The position numbers were made by a program, and so were the translations under genes. From assembly GCF_001632365.1 (NCBI RefSeq), contig NW_024468510.1, forward strand, positions 374,310-438,309: a DNA stretch of 64,000 nucleotides. The letters run 5' to 3'. The DNA is from Laetiporus sulphureus 93-53. Lineage: Eukaryota > Basidiomycota > Agaricomycetes > Polyporales > Laetiporaceae. Below, in pieces: positions 1 to 11,672 of the stretch (its first letter is position 1; the number at the start of each line of letters is the position of its first letter). The notes under the pieces are model-generated. The model worked only from the letters and a program-made list of their open reading frames with translations, made no database searches and was not told the DNA's origin.

Positions 1-1360
1 AAGAGGATCACTGGATATCTCGTCCTCGAAGTCGGTCTTGCCGCGCTTCTTACGCGTGTCTCGGCGCTTAGGACTGTCCGATTCCTCTTCGCTCTCTGAT
101 TCTTCAGCCTCGCGTCCTCGTTTTTGTCCACGACTACCTGGCTCTTTCTGCGCTGTTGCTCGTTTTTTCCTGTGACGTCTGACCTTCTGCTCGCCATCAT
201 CTTCATCGTCTCCGAAGGATCCCTCGCGATCAAGCGTGGAACCTGCTTCTGACCGGTCTCGCTTCTTCCCTCTGCTGGCTGGTTGCGCTTGACGAGAGAG
301 ATTCGTGTCTCTATCCTCTTCTATGTCCATTTCTTCATCTGACTGCTCGATAACAACCTCTAAGGAGCCCTTACGAGCTCTCTTGTCCCTATCACTCGCT
401 CGGGTAGCCTCGATGCTCGCATCGTCCTCAGCGTCAGCGACTCTCTTTGAACCTCGCTTTTGCAACGAGATTTCCACGATTTGCATCTCATCCTCGAAGG
501 AGACACGGCGTTTACCATTTGCGCGGCCTTTCTTCGTTCCCCTATCGGTATCGTTCTGTCCGTTCTCGTCGCGCGGTCGCTTCAAAGCTGGTGGGAATGG
601 GCTTTTTGGGGGTATCTGGCCAGGACGATGAATGCGCACGCTTGGCTCGGGGGATACATCAGCAGGTTGACTTGAAGGCCCATCAAAATCGCCAGGAAAG
701 TGCGTCACGCCCGGAGATGGAGGGGTACTAGTAATGTGAACATCAATTCGATGAGACAGAGCAAGACTAAAGTTAATAGACATTACATTAGGATGCCTTT
801 AGGCCTTGCAGGTGGTGGGGTCGCGGCAGCACGAGCTATTCTAGATGTTCCGCGAACATCTGCAGTAACGGGAACCTTGAAAGTTAGACAGATTTAGTAG
901 AGAACGATAGAGTCGTACCTTCACTTTGTTGGGGCGCGTGATCGCCAGCTTGCGATGCAATCATGGACCCCGTCGCTTCGCGTTGCTTCTTTTCCTCATT
1001 TCCGTTGGCCTGAGCTTCTTTTTCTCGTCGTTCAGCTTTGAGTTTTTCTTCCTTAGCGGCCTTAACAGCAGCATGGGCCACAACGAATGCGCGAGTATCG
1101 TGATCTGGAATACCGAATCTCCGACGGACAGCCCTTCAGAATAACCTGTTAGCTATGAAAAGATGCTGCTGCATGCAAGCTTACTTTCGGTGATGTTCCT
1201 CCTTCCAATCACGATAGTATGGGAGCGCAATGAGCCAGATGAACAGGATGAAAAGCAGGGGTAGCAAGAAGACCGTGAGAAATCGGCGACTCCACGAGGA
1301 AGGGAGCTCTGGTGCTATGTTGAGCTTTCCACCCAAAATGTCGGTGAATTCTTCCGACAT
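1..1360 (-). CDS. Single-pass membrane protein with long charged tail, partial (runs off left edge)
   Basis: I do not recognise the family. The start chosen is the ATG at 1358-1360 (MSEEFTDILGG); an in-frame ATG lies upstream at 1510. Exon 1 (1185-1360) encodes one strong hydrophobic helix (FLTVFLLPLLFILFIWLIAL, about residues 28-47). Exon 2 (919-1133) encodes a Lys/Glu-rich coiled stretch. A third exon starts near 859 and contains ARPKGIL. The rest (about 763 to 1) is a Ser/Pro-rich then highly charged tail with NLS-like basic runs (KRPRDE, KKGRANGKRR) and acidic Ser runs, so the protein could anchor at the nuclear envelope or ER with a nuclear-facing tail (inference). The join between exon 3 and the tail is odd. 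The exon 3 frame stops at TAA 783-785, an ATG overlaps it, and a phase-correct 20-nt GT...AG segment sits at the same place. It could instead be two genes. Confidence 0.45.
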
Positions 1361-2114
1361 GGTGAGGGGCAGGGGCCGGGAGGGCGAGGCGGGGCGTTGG
1401 CGCGGCGTCGAGGTGGAAGCGGGGAGAGATGAGATTGAACGCGGGCCAACACGCGTGGCATCTTGTTTGACGCGTTCGGCGGAGTTCGAAATGGTGCTCA
1501 TCCGCCACACCGCGTCTCCTTGCGGCCACTTCGAGTACTTTTCCTCTTCATCGCACCTCGCTTGATCGTGACGTTGTCATTAATTTTGAAAGTTCTGCGA
1601 GATGAGGAGGCTGCGCACTGGGATCGTGCACACTGCACCGCTTTTTGAATCGCGCCGTTTTGTCGTTGATATCCCCGAGCAACAGCTTGCGTATTCATCA
1701 CTATTATGGTAGCAACTCCTCCCCAATCGCGCCTGGGCAACTTGTGCTTGCCGGATCAGGCCACTTGTTGTCTCGAGCTGGGCTCGTTCCAGTGCCGCCG
1801 GGGCTGAGGCCGCCGTGTTCCCACAGCCTGCCCGTTGGTCGATATCCTTCGTACTGCAAGCAGCTGTTGCGTGTTCTGCATGATCAATGCAGTCCTGTAC
1901 ATACGAATTCAGAACGCCGTCTTCATTTCGTGATCGCCATTTCGTTACTTCCGTTAAACATTAATTCCATGGATCAAACGCCCCCGCTCGTGTCATTCTG
2001 ACTTACCACGTGTGAATGGGCAGATCGGCCTCAGCCGATGGGATAAAACGCCCAATTATCATCGCACGATTGCAACTCGTCACCCCAGCCAGACTACCTT
2101 CCTCCTTCATCGTC
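1361..2114. other. Intergenic region between divergent genes
   Basis: This stretch separates the membrane-protein gene (-) from cytochrome b5 (+) and should hold both promoters. The ORFs in it are short, overlap in several frames and match nothing I recognise. No repeat or RNA gene was seen. Confidence 0.5.
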
Positions 2115-2797
2115 ATGGCCGAAACAAAAATCATTACCTACGAGGAGCTCAAGGCCCACAACTCGAAAGAGAGCCTGTACATACTCATTCATCAGAAGGG
2201 TATGTGTACTGTAGTCCTAATCGAGCGATGATCAGGCTCCTGAAATGCAACAGTTTACGATGTGGCAAAGTTCATTGACGAGGTAAGCGCAGCGCCGTAC
2301 CAACTTGCGTGACGAGGCCCTTAGCGGGACGCGCAGCACCCCGGAGGAGACGAAGTGATTCTAGCGGAGACCGGTGAGTCCTTCCATTCCATGAGTCGCA
2401 GTATCTAAACATTCTTGCGAGACAGGCAAGGACGCTACCGAGGCGTTCGAGGACGTCGGCCACTCGGATGAAGCTCGTTCCATCCTCAAGGACCTCTACG
2501 TCGGCGACTTCGAGAAGGACGGCGTACGCCAACCCTTCCCTAGATCAGCTCATTACCGTGCTAATCCATATCCTGCGATAAATTAGGTTCTGAAGGCCAA
2601 GCCTGCCTACGACAATTCTTCAACAAGCCACGCTGTCAACAGTGCGGTTCAACAAGGGTCGAAGTACGTCGAGCTATAGCTGTTCTTACCACTCTATCTC
2701 ACACCTGTCTTGCTTTCGTAGTCTGATGTACTTTGTTCCGCTCGCGATGCTGGGTGCCTACTTCGCATGGCGATACTATTCGAGCGGCTCTGTGTAA
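2115..2797 (+). CDS. CYB5: Cytochrome b5, tail-anchored ER haemoprotein
   Basis: Cytochrome b5 carries electrons from its reductase to ER fatty-acid desaturases, sterol enzymes and P450s. The start is MAETKIITYEEL at 2115, and short exons follow. They encode the family's early strand, VYDVAKFIDE, then the haem-ligand motif HPGGDE (acceptor AG just before CACCCC near 2336), and later DVGHSDEARSIL with the second haem-ligand histidine. The last exon encodes a C-terminal hydrophobic anchor (LMYFVPLAMLGAYFAWRYY) and stops at TAA 2795-2797. About five introns of roughly 50-60 nt are needed. The length and domain order are those of ordinary microsomal cytochrome b5. Confidence 0.93.
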
Positions 2798-3221
2798 AAT
2801 GCTGTTCTGGTTATCGCGCTTTGTTGTCATACACCGGTAGAATTGCTCCATGTTATCTATGCATCTTGGACTGGGATACCCATGCTAGCAATGCGGCTTG
2901 AAGACTCCCAAATCGGCGTTAGTGCTCTGAGCCTGCTATGTGCTGACACGTCAGAGGCACCAGGTCCCGTTCTCGTTTCAGTTTACGCGTATCGGCGAGC
3001 TGCTGCATGCAGTTTGGCTCCCTCACGCGAAGCAGTGACGAACATATGCTTATGCTCGTAGAGGATCAGCTGTTCATTTCGCCCTGGTGATGCGGAAGTT
3101 GATGAGATAGATAGAACTCGAAGGCATGTCCGTGCGAACCAACGCCTTTGTCCGGTCAATCGGTCATCATGGTCAGAACTTGCAGGAGCAGCTCGTGCAA
3201 CCCGTGCGAATAGACGCCGAC
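2798..3221. other. Intergenic region between CYB5 and TRAPPC2L
   Basis: It holds the 3' flank of CYB5 and the 5' flank of TRAPPC2L on the same strand. An in-frame ATG at 3126 would extend TRAPPC2L by 32 residues, but that extension does not resemble the family. Nothing else was recognised. Confidence 0.5.
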
Positions 3222-3871
3222 ATGCCGCCGCAGCTTCGTCTCAACGCCGTCGCGTTCGTCTCCCCGCAGAACCACCCCATCCTCATCCGCACCTTCGCGC
3301 AGCCGCGGCAGGATGAGCTCAAGTACCACTACATCGCGCACACCAGCCTGGACGTGATCGAGGAACGCAGTGCGCCCATACCGTTGCTTGATGCCGTCGC
3401 GCTGTTGCCTGACCCGGAGCGCGTTTCACCGCAGTCGCCGCCGCCCAGGCGGCCAAGTCGACCGAGTGCTACCTCAACCTGCTTTACACGCTCGAGGATG
3501 TCGCCGTGTACGGCTACGTAACGCCCCTGCGGGTGAAGATCATCGTGGCACTTGCGATGACCGACTCTGTCATCCGGGACGTGGACGTCATCTCGGTACG
3601 TGTCTTTGTCCTGTGCTCCACGGCCGAACGTTTGAGAGACCAATGGTATGCCGAACCGTCACAGATATTTAAAGCCCTGCACACGGCGTACCGTCTCTCT
3701 GTTGCGAACCCATTCTTGAAGCTCAACACCCCGCTCGAGGGCGTGAACGACCACGCCACGATGCTCACAGCTGGAGGTGCGAAGTGGAAGGCGTTCAGGC
3801 GGCGAGTGGACGATGTAGCCAGGTCGCTAGGTGCACCTGTGCCTCTTCCAGTCTCTACCCAATCCCATTGA
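3222..3871 (+). CDS. TRAPPC2L: TRAPP complex subunit 2-like (Tca17), sedlin-fold
   Basis: This is a small longin/sedlin-fold subunit associated with the TRAPP II/III Rab-GEF complexes in Golgi and endosomal traffic. The start MPPQLRLNAVAF at 3222 matches the family's first beta strand. Family hallmarks follow: ELKYHYIAHTSLDVIEER, then YLNLLYTLEDVAVYGYVTP, then FKALHTAYRLSVANPF. Intron 1 is 3371-3434 (exon ...EER | IAAAQ). Intron 2 starts GTACGT after VDVIS and ends before IFKALH near 3665. The stop is TGA 3869-3871. From 3589 rightwards the gene lies inside a segment duplicated at 26807, so its last exon exists twice but only this copy is complete. Confidence 0.92.
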
Positions 3872-4336
3872 GTGCTCCTCCCGCTGTCGTTCGAGCCTAG
3901 CGTTTTGAACCTTTGCAAGCTGCATGATTGTCTGATTGTTGAATCCCATGGTTCATGTTCCCATTCCAGATGCCGGGCCCTGAGCCATATTCTTTCAGTG
4001 TCTGGAATGCGTTGAGGACGAGCAGCCGTCCGTCTTCAGGGACTGGGCCAGAGCTATGAACCTAGATCAACAGTGCCTTTCAATTGACTCAGCTCTTTAA
4101 AGAACACCTTTGCTGGGACAGATACGGGGCATACATTCTTCCAACTCTTCCAAAGCAACAAATATATCTCAGTGAAATATGCCGGGTGTTCAGGTGCATG
4201 CCGTGCAGTATTGAAAATGGGTCATGAATAACATTAGGCACGTAAAGAGACATACTGTGTTGTTAGGTACATTATGGGACTACACGTCAAGCACAGACTA
4301 TTTCAATCTATATATGTCCCGGTACTATTAACTTCT
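3872..4336. other. Convergent intergenic region, TRAPPC2L / permease
   Basis: Shared 3' flank of two convergent genes, repeated at 27090-27550. It holds no gene. About 40 bp at 4058-4097 is absent from the second copy and is bounded by AGCT on both sides, so it is a small deletion or insertion between short direct repeats. Confidence 0.6.
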
Positions 4337-6295
4337 TCAGTAACCCCAGTACTTCTTCTCAATATATCGTAATGGAGGAAACACGACGGCGGTGAATGCG
4401 AAGCTAAGTTCGAAGCCAATATCGCCACCTGCAACGCAGCCAGTCAACATCGCGAGCCTCGAGGTACATACATTGGAGTGTCACTCACCATACTGTGGGT
4501 CTCCGATATGTCGTGAAATCTGGCCGACATACCACGTCTGCGCCATGCCGAGAACAGCGCCACCGACTCCGCAACCCAATGAGATGAACGATGCAATGCC
4601 CAACGGGAGCTTTCTAAAGTTATTATAATCATCCGGCTCGTAATTAGACCAGCGGCCCTTGCGGAAGATAAGGTGCTCCTCGATAAGGATCGTGCTGAAG
4701 ATGGCGAGCCAGTACGAGAGGATGGTGAGCAGCGTGTCGAGCCAGCTCTCGAAGTGGGACGCGCCGACGATCGCGAGCACGATGTAGACTGCGCTTCCGA
4801 TGAGCACGATGAACACGCGCGGAATCGCCTGCGCGTATGGGTGGATGTTCTGGAACGTGAGCGCGAGCGAGTAGATGTTCGGAATGTTGTTCGCGATGAT
4901 CGAGAGCGAGATGATTACAAGCAGGAAGCCGCCGAACCCGTGCATGGGCCCCGTCAGGCCCGCGCCGATCAGCCCTCCGACGGAGTTCTCGTTATATGCG
5001 TCCTCCCAGGTGGATTTGGCAGCGAGGGTGGTCATCGCAGCCGCGCCAAGCGTCTCGACTAAGATGAGGGGGATGTTGAGACCGAGGTATGTCCAGAAGA
5101 AGACTTTGTATGAGGATATATTCTCAGGCATGCGGACGGTATAGTCGGCGGCAAGTGACGTCCATCCGAGAGAAAACCCAGCTAGGGTCGACTATCAATA
5201 ACGATCTGCTGTGAAGGCATTTCATTGAAACGTACCAACTGCAGCGCCGAAGGAGAGAACGTTCGCAGCTTCGGTCGGGCCGGTGCCGCCCCATGGTCCG
5301 CTGTCACAGAAGCGAGCAATCTGGCCGAGATAGATGATGAAAATGACGGCTACCTGCGCGATGAATGGTATCAGCTATGCACGTAACGCAGATGTTATGT
5401 CTTGTGACAACTCACGGGTATCCAAGAATATTGTTCATACAGATGCACTACGCGATATCCCATGAAACTGACAGCTATTGTGCCTATAGCGATGACGATG
5501 ATGGCCGCAGCAGTTGGAATCTGGTGCGAGGTGCTGACTGCTCGTAATGCTTGAGCACCAACGATAGAGTTAACAACAGACCAGCCGACACAGGCTATGC
5601 AGTTTAAAACGATGGGTATCAGTGACTGCGAGGAAACGTAAGTCTCGATGACACGTTTGTAAAGGCCGCTATCGACTCACCGTCCAGTATCCGAACGAGA
5701 ACCTCGACAAAGTCAATTGCCTCAGGCCAAGTTTTGGACCCCATGTCGAGAAATAGGCGACGGGGAGGGTACAAAGCAAGTTAAAAAATATAATGGTCAA
5801 AGTAGCATCCCGGAGCCCCAGGTAAAATATGGACTGTCCCAGACACCCGAGCGAGAACGTTGATGTCTGCGGCGATCATCGCACCGAGCATGGTTGACAG
5901 GCGAAGGTGTGCTGCTTACGGTCATGTTCGCGGCGAGCCACATCCAGAACGGTGCCAAAACCGCTGATAAAAGGACTCCTTGTCAGACGTGCAGTTTCTG
6001 ATGTTGAGCATGCGACATACATTTCTGGGGCCGCTGGTCCGGCGGGATGCGCTCGATGCCCTGCGCTTCGACACCATACTTGTCGAGTTTCTCGACGATA
6101 GCCCAAAGCGCTCTAAAGTGAGTTCGGGGGACGTGGTCATCGAGCTGGATAACGGGCTCGACGCTGAGGACGGGGCAGAATGAGTCGCGTGAGCTGATAC
6201 AGCGCTGCCAAAAAAACTGACAAATTCTCGACATCCTTCGTATCAGCAGTGCTGACGGAATGTTTCTCCGATGCGCTAGAGTCGGTGTTGAACAT
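4337..6295 (-). CDS. FCY2: Purine-cytosine permease, NCS1 family (copy 1)
   Basis: Plasma-membrane proton symporter for cytosine and purines (NCS1/FCY2 type). The start is ATG 6293-6295 (MFNTDSSASEKHS), a hydrophilic N-terminus. Family signatures follow in order: ALWAIVEKLDKYGVEAQGIE, the TM1 region WLAANMT | TSTFSLGCLG, GLRDA, GPKLGLRQLTLSRFSFGYW, several further helices, and in the large exon 4481-5131 FWTYLGLNIPLILVETLGAA and EEHLIFRKG. The exon that seems to end in a TGA at 4481 instead splices (GGTGAGTG donor) to a last exon ending LRYIEKKYWGY, with TGA 4337-4339. That restores the family's usual C-terminus. It lies convergent to TRAPPC2L. A second, apparently intact copy is at 27551-29509; I counted 11 differences in the 216-residue segment ending at 4481. 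Confidence 0.92.
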
Positions 6296-6889
6296 GAGTG
6301 CAATGCGAGATGGGGGTTGGTAGAGGCAGGGTGGAGAAGGACACCTGCGAAGAAGCAGGCAGGAAATAAGGAGCGGGGCTTATCAGTAGACCCATGTGCA
6401 TTCGCATCGTATCTCCCCAGCGCCCGCCCATCTGTACGCGGTATCGCAAACAGGCGCCCACTTTTTTTTGCGGACTTGATTTGATGCCGGACAAATAAGG
6501 CATCCCCGCCCGCTCGGTGGCGCTTGGCGCGTAATCTTCAAGCACCTCCATTGGCTCGCACCTGATCTGGATTTTCTTGAACAGTTCAGGCACGCAGCCA
6601 GATCAAATTCGCGGCCGGTGCCGGTGTTTCGCCCGATCGCAGATCTACTCGCATTCTGTTCGAGTCGCGCCGTCTCTTGCAGCTCGAGGTGGTGGCCGCG
6701 ACAATGCAAAGACATCGACGTAACACATTGATGCAGTCGGCAGGGAAAGTGGGCCCGGTGGGAAGCACCACGGCGACGTCGCTAAGCACACGCTTTGCAG
6801 TGCTGCCATCCTTATCTCCACGTTACATGACCCGCCGTGGCGCGACATGTAAACCGCTGCAAGGCACTCATGACAAGAGCTACGCCGCA
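6296..6889. other. Permease 5' flank and RTP1 3' flank
   Basis: Positions 6296-6672 are the permease upstream region and are repeated at 29510-29873. From 6673 onward the sequence is unique, because the second copy lost it. ORFs here are low-complexity reading-frame noise. Confidence 0.5.
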
Positions 6890-9800
6890 CTAGAAGCCCA
6901 ACGCTGCCTCCGCCAGCTGGTCCAGCCCTTCCAATGCCTCCCGTGCCATCACCCGCACGACCGCATCGTCGTCCGTCGCTGCGACGTATCCCAGCGTGTT
7001 CTTCGCCCGCTTAACCAGGTGCGGTGGAAACGCCAGTTGATCGCCGTCGCCGTATTCATAGACGCGTGAGATGCATGCCTGGATAAGCAGCGAGAGAAAG
7101 TGCAGCGCGGCACGCCGCAGTGGTGGGAATCTCGAGTTTGTTGACGTTGGCTGTGCATCCATTGTCGCAGGCACCGGGGCTTCCAACTCCTCTATCTTGT
7201 CACCCTTATCTGGTGCGCGTGCCTGTTCTTTTGCCTCCTCCGATACTGGCATGTCCGCTTTGGGTTTCTCTTCTTGGTTTTTCTTGGATCGTTCGGCCGC
7301 TGATACGGTCTCCACTTGGAGGAGGTCCACCATAGCTTCCGATAGATCCGCAGCATACGGAAGCAGCGCTAGCGAGTTTGTCTTAGCACATTGAGCGAGC
7401 AGCGATATCGCCGAGGTACGCAGAGTTGTCGGGAAATGCGAAGTCCTCACCACGCGAAACAGTGGCGGGACGAGGATGTTCACTACAGGGCAATAAGGTC
7501 AGAGAGCGAGCGTAACACCGACGCGGAAGACACAAACCATAAGCCGGTAGCGCATCCCCACACCGCCTGATAACTTGGCCCAAAGCCTCTCCCACCCTCG
7601 TCCTCACATCTACATCATGCTGCGTCATCGCCGTCCCACCCAGCCCCTCCATCCCCTCCGAATATGTCCCCACAAGGCCCCTCAACACCTCCTTTCCGAA
7701 CCCGTCGACCATCGCCGACAAGCCCTGCACCGCATTCAAGAACATATACGAGTCATCGTCCTGCACCGACTGCAAAAAGATGGACAGGATCGCCGGTACC
7801 AGAGCGCTATCGATCACAGGCTCCTCTAGTATGAGCTTCCCATCGGCCGTCGTGCGCTTGCGTAACGAAACGAGCTGCCGGAGGAGGAGTAGTCCATGGG
7901 CCCGAACGGGGAGGAGCGGGTCCTGGAGCAGCTTAAGCGCTTTCTGGTACGTTTCGGCTGGGCTCTCCTCGTCGTCTTCCAGAGTTTTGGACATGCTTTT
8001 TGGTGGCGGCGCTGAGGTAGAAGCAAGCCGCGCTGTCATGACCATGCGCGCCTCGCGCGCCAGCGGCCGGATAGTCTCGGCTGAGGTCTTGGAAAGAGGC
8101 TCCAGCAGGGAGAAGATGTCATTGAGAATGGGCGCGGTTCTGGCAGAGAGATCGGGATGCACTGGAAACTGCATCAGTTCAATCTTTCGCCTACAGAACT
8201 TCCTCGCATACCTTCCATAATCGATAGCAATAAATTGATAGCAGTCACGGTCATCTCGTCATCACTCGTCCCTCCAGCAGTCTCCTCTGCTACCTCATCG
8301 TCACTGTCTCCCTCTTCGAGTTCCTCTTCTTGATCTTCCACGATACGCAGATCTTCCATACGTAAACCTTCTTTGCGAGGCTCCTGCTGCTTGCGTGTGG
8401 GCTCGGGTGCTGCCTTTTCGGTGGACTCAAGCGCATGTTTGATGAACGACAAAATGTGGTCAGGTTTGTTAAGCACGTTGGATGTCGATTTCTCGTCCAC
8501 AAGCTGGTGCTGCATCTGTAAAATGAGCTGCAAGAATAGTAACGTCCTGGCGCAAGCGTATGAGAAACTGCTGTGAACTTCGGCGCATGCATCACTCACT
8601 GCAGGGGGTCAGCTTCCATATCAGCTTTGCTCTCCCGATACGCTTCCAGCAGCCTCACAAACAACTCCGACGAAATGTCTGATCGCTCGATGGCCTTCAG
8701 GAATCGCACGAAACGTGCAGGGTCTGGACTGAGACCGAACACGTTGGCATCGACGTCTAGCTCTCCCGCGTCCTCTGCCCTCCGGAGGTTTTCAGGAGTG
8801 AACAGTGAGAGCGCCGGCGCATTCTCAGCTCTAAGGATAAGGTCACTTTTAGTCCAATGTACGAGAATGGTAGCACATCGAGGACGTACACTTCTATCCT
8901 CGATAGATTACCAGCGACATCTGTCTTCCACTCTCCGCCTTCGTCGAGGACAATGCGCCAGAGCGCTTCGATGCCTTCAGGTGTACCAACAACTCTACCC
9001 CAAGTGACCAAGAAACCTCTGACAGACTCCTTCAGCGCCGGGTCAGAAGTCCTCGTCGCCTCCAGATGCGACAGGATGGCGAACAGAGGCGGCACGATGG
9101 GCGTCAGCAGAGTGGTGATGAACGTCGGCGACGGGTCAGCGTTTGTCAATAGTGTCTGCAGGATCAAGAGTGCTGCAGATGGCAGCATCTTCTGATTTGT
9201 TTTTGATGAATCGCTCTGCTCGACGAGCGGAGGAGCAGTCTCAGGTATCTGGAGGAAAGGCCTGTGTAGGATTGGGAGTAGCACTGCTGTAACGACGTCT
9301 TGATTTTCGGTGTCGTCCGATGCTAGCATACGAGATAGTGAGAATGCGACTGCGCGCCGGTGTGCCGGTGGTACCTTGGTCGGGTCGGCAGAGAGGATAG
9401 CGACGAGTCTGGGGACGATCATCGCATAGTAGTCCTGCATGTACAGTAAGAAGCGAGTATCGATCTAACGGAGAAGACTCACCTCCGGCTTCATGCTCGC
9501 AGGCGAAGTAGCGAGTAGTCGACCGACATGCTCTAGTTTCTCCAACGGCGCGTCTTCTCCAGAGATATCTTCCTCTCCAAACATAGTCGTGAGCAGCCCG
9601 TAGATTCCCTCAGGGCGCAGCAGCTGTCGACTGAGGAGAAATCCGCAGCACTTGCGAACGTATGGGAGGGTGACAGAGTCGTCCGACAGTATGGCACCCA
9701 GAGCGGCGATTGTCTGTGAGGCAGGTAGACTAGAACTGTACATCAGCGCATCGACGTAGTTCAGGCGACAGTTGTTACTGACCTGGACAGCAGCTGCATG

Positions 9801-10528
9801 ACCAACGGCCGTATCTCATCCACAGGACGCACCGATTCAGTGGCAAGATTCCTCGGGAGCCATCCCAGGACCATGCATGGTCTCAGCAGATCCGTGAGGT
9901 GCCTGTTCAGCAGTGTTGATGAGATGACTGTATGCAGTGCTTGAGATCGTTGGCTATCCGGCAAGACGAGACGCAGCAACCGAGAGGTGAACGCAGACAG
10001 CTGAGCATAATCGCTGGGCACTCCTGTGAGGTCGATGATCTTTGCTCCGCCGTGGACGTGCGCGTGCGAGACCGACTTGGCTGGAATTGCGTTCACGACG
10101 TGAGCAAGCATTGGCTCGAGAGACCACTTGAACACGATGGAAAGTAAGGTGTGAATCTGAGCCAAGTCTCGCGTGCCGATGGCGGCTCCTGGCACATTTG
10201 GCTGCTGTTGGGCCTCAGACACGGCAGAGAGCGCATCTCGCTTCCAGGCAATGTGTACACGTTCCGCGACATTTAGCGCTTCACTAGCAGTTTTCAATTG
10301 GAGGTCCTCGAGCGGACCATCCGTATTGTAATCGTCCTTCCCGATGGTGGAGTAGTAACGGGTGAGTCTGCGCTGCAAGACCTCCCTGATATCAGACGTT
10401 GCTTCACTTGGAGAAGAACCAATGAGAGAAGCACCGGCCCGTAGTAGCTGAGCAATCTCCATATGATCAGGAACTGGAGAATTGACAAAGAGGGATAGAG
10501 CTCGAGACAAGCTATACAAGCCATGCAT
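6890..10528 (-). CDS. RTP1: RNA polymerase II assembly factor RTP1 (TANGO6-like), HEAT-repeat protein
   Basis: Rtp1 is a cytoplasmic HEAT-repeat factor for assembly and nuclear import of RNA polymerase II; TANGO6 is its animal relative. The reading frame continues through exons at about 9761-10528, 9465-9743, 8757-9440, 8174-8599, 7383-8174 and 6890-7483, joined by short introns. Helical repeat sequence fills it. An acidic linker sits near 8290-8350. The RTP1 C-terminal region is recognisable by DPLLPVRAHGLLLLRQLV (near 7900) and the terminal block RRAALHFLSLLIQACI...AMAREALEGLDQLAEAAL. The stop is TAG 6890-6892. I start at ATG 10526-10528 (MHGLYSLSRAL). An AG just upstream suggests another 5' exon that I cannot place, so the N-terminus is uncertain. 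This gene is absent from the second copy of the duplication. Confidence 0.82.
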
Positions 10529-11672
10529 CCACCGAACCACCTAAGGACACCGGTGCCAATGTGAAATGATTTGAACAGGCGCTTTATGACAAAGAGGATG
10601 ACCTTTCCCGCGTATGTCCGGAATAATTACACTAGGCACGGATTCTGGCACGAATTGTAAGACAACAGTTCCGAATGACCCTTCATTCGGTAATTTAAAG
10701 AGAGCAAGTGCACGCAGACGGTTGCATAATTATGTCACTCGTTGTCCGTTGCCGGGTGGCTGGTGCTGATTGGCGCATCTGTGGCCATCGTCACCCTTTT
10801 CGTCCATCCGCTCTGTTCTCTCCCTCTCCGCTGCTTATTGTTATCGTCACGCTGTCTCCCGCTTGGCCGTTTGTCCCGCCTGCGTGTTGCTGTCTATGCG
10901 GATTACTGTCGTCTCGCTTGCGTGTCTGTCGAGTTTGGACCCCTCGTCTGTCCAAGGGTGCGGTTCGATCTAACATATTTGCTGCATCGGAACTACCGTC
11001 AATTCACTATGGCGTTGCCCATGATGGTTGCTTATTATACTGTGGGTGCTTCATGTTTGAACTTAGTGCCTCTTTACAATTTACACTGGGTCGGTTTCAT
11101 TGGCAGCTTCCTCTGTTGTTCATTGCTGCTCGTCTGCCCTACCGCTCCTTGTTGCCTTTGGTGCGTCAGCATGGCATGAGTGTGAGGTTGGCGATCGTGC
11201 ATTGGATGCTATCACGCTCGCGCTTCTTCGACATACTTGCGATGATTCCTGCCCACCTTCTGTGTATGAGTTTGCTGTCTGCAGAGGCAACGATATCATC
11301 GACCATGTTCCTCGGAAGTTATAAGTCCGCGTGAAATTTAGCGTTCGTTTCTAGTAGTGATCGCTTGCGCCCCGTCGCAATGTGAGTTGATCCGTTTCGT
11401 CTGTTCCTTGAAGTGGTCTGCTGCGTCGCGCACGTATTTTGCGTCGGATGAGTTTGCGGTCTATGCTCCTGTATCGTCTTTGACTGCTTTTTTGTTATTG
11501 GATCAGCTGCTATGACTCGCAGTTGTTCATGAGATTGTCGGCAGACGACGACACCGTTTATGGGCGAACCACTACCAAGGCCATAAGTTTAGGGAGACCA
11601 AAAGGCCACGGTAATTCCATCTCCAGCGCCCTCTCACTATTCAAACCTAATCACATCTCCACGCCGTTGAAT
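10529..11672. other. Long intergenic region, no supported gene
   Basis: About 1.1 kb lies between the RTP1 5' end and a small orphan ORF. On the + strand there is a 208-codon ORF (10708-11334) rich in Arg, Cys and Leu, and an overlapping one (10742-11179) with hydrophobic runs. They occupy two frames of the same T/C-rich sequence, show no family motif and have no obvious introns. I treat them as chance ORFs in a pyrimidine-rich promoter. A very small gene starting near 11009 (MALPMMVAYYTV) cannot be excluded. Confidence 0.4.

Larger units (their letters stand above)
3589..6672. repeat. Segmental duplication, block A (source copy)
   Basis: This block is nearly the same as 26807-29873, in the same orientation. 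It runs from the last codons of TRAPPC2L exon 2 to just downstream of TTCGAGTCGCGCCG upstream of the permease. The left boundary falls inside an exon and the right boundary in intergenic sequence. Small indels separate the copies, for example about 40 bp near 4058-4097 present only here. Confidence 0.9.

Noticed and set aside
4673..5062. + strand ORFs over the permease (repeated at 27887-28327)
   Set aside because: Antisense to membrane-helix codons of the permease. They recur in the second copy only because the gene does.
10708..11334. 208-codon + strand ORF with hydrophobic stretches
   Set aside because: It overlaps a second long frame in T/C-rich sequence, its composition is Arg/Cys/Leu noise, and no family motif or intron pattern is visible.
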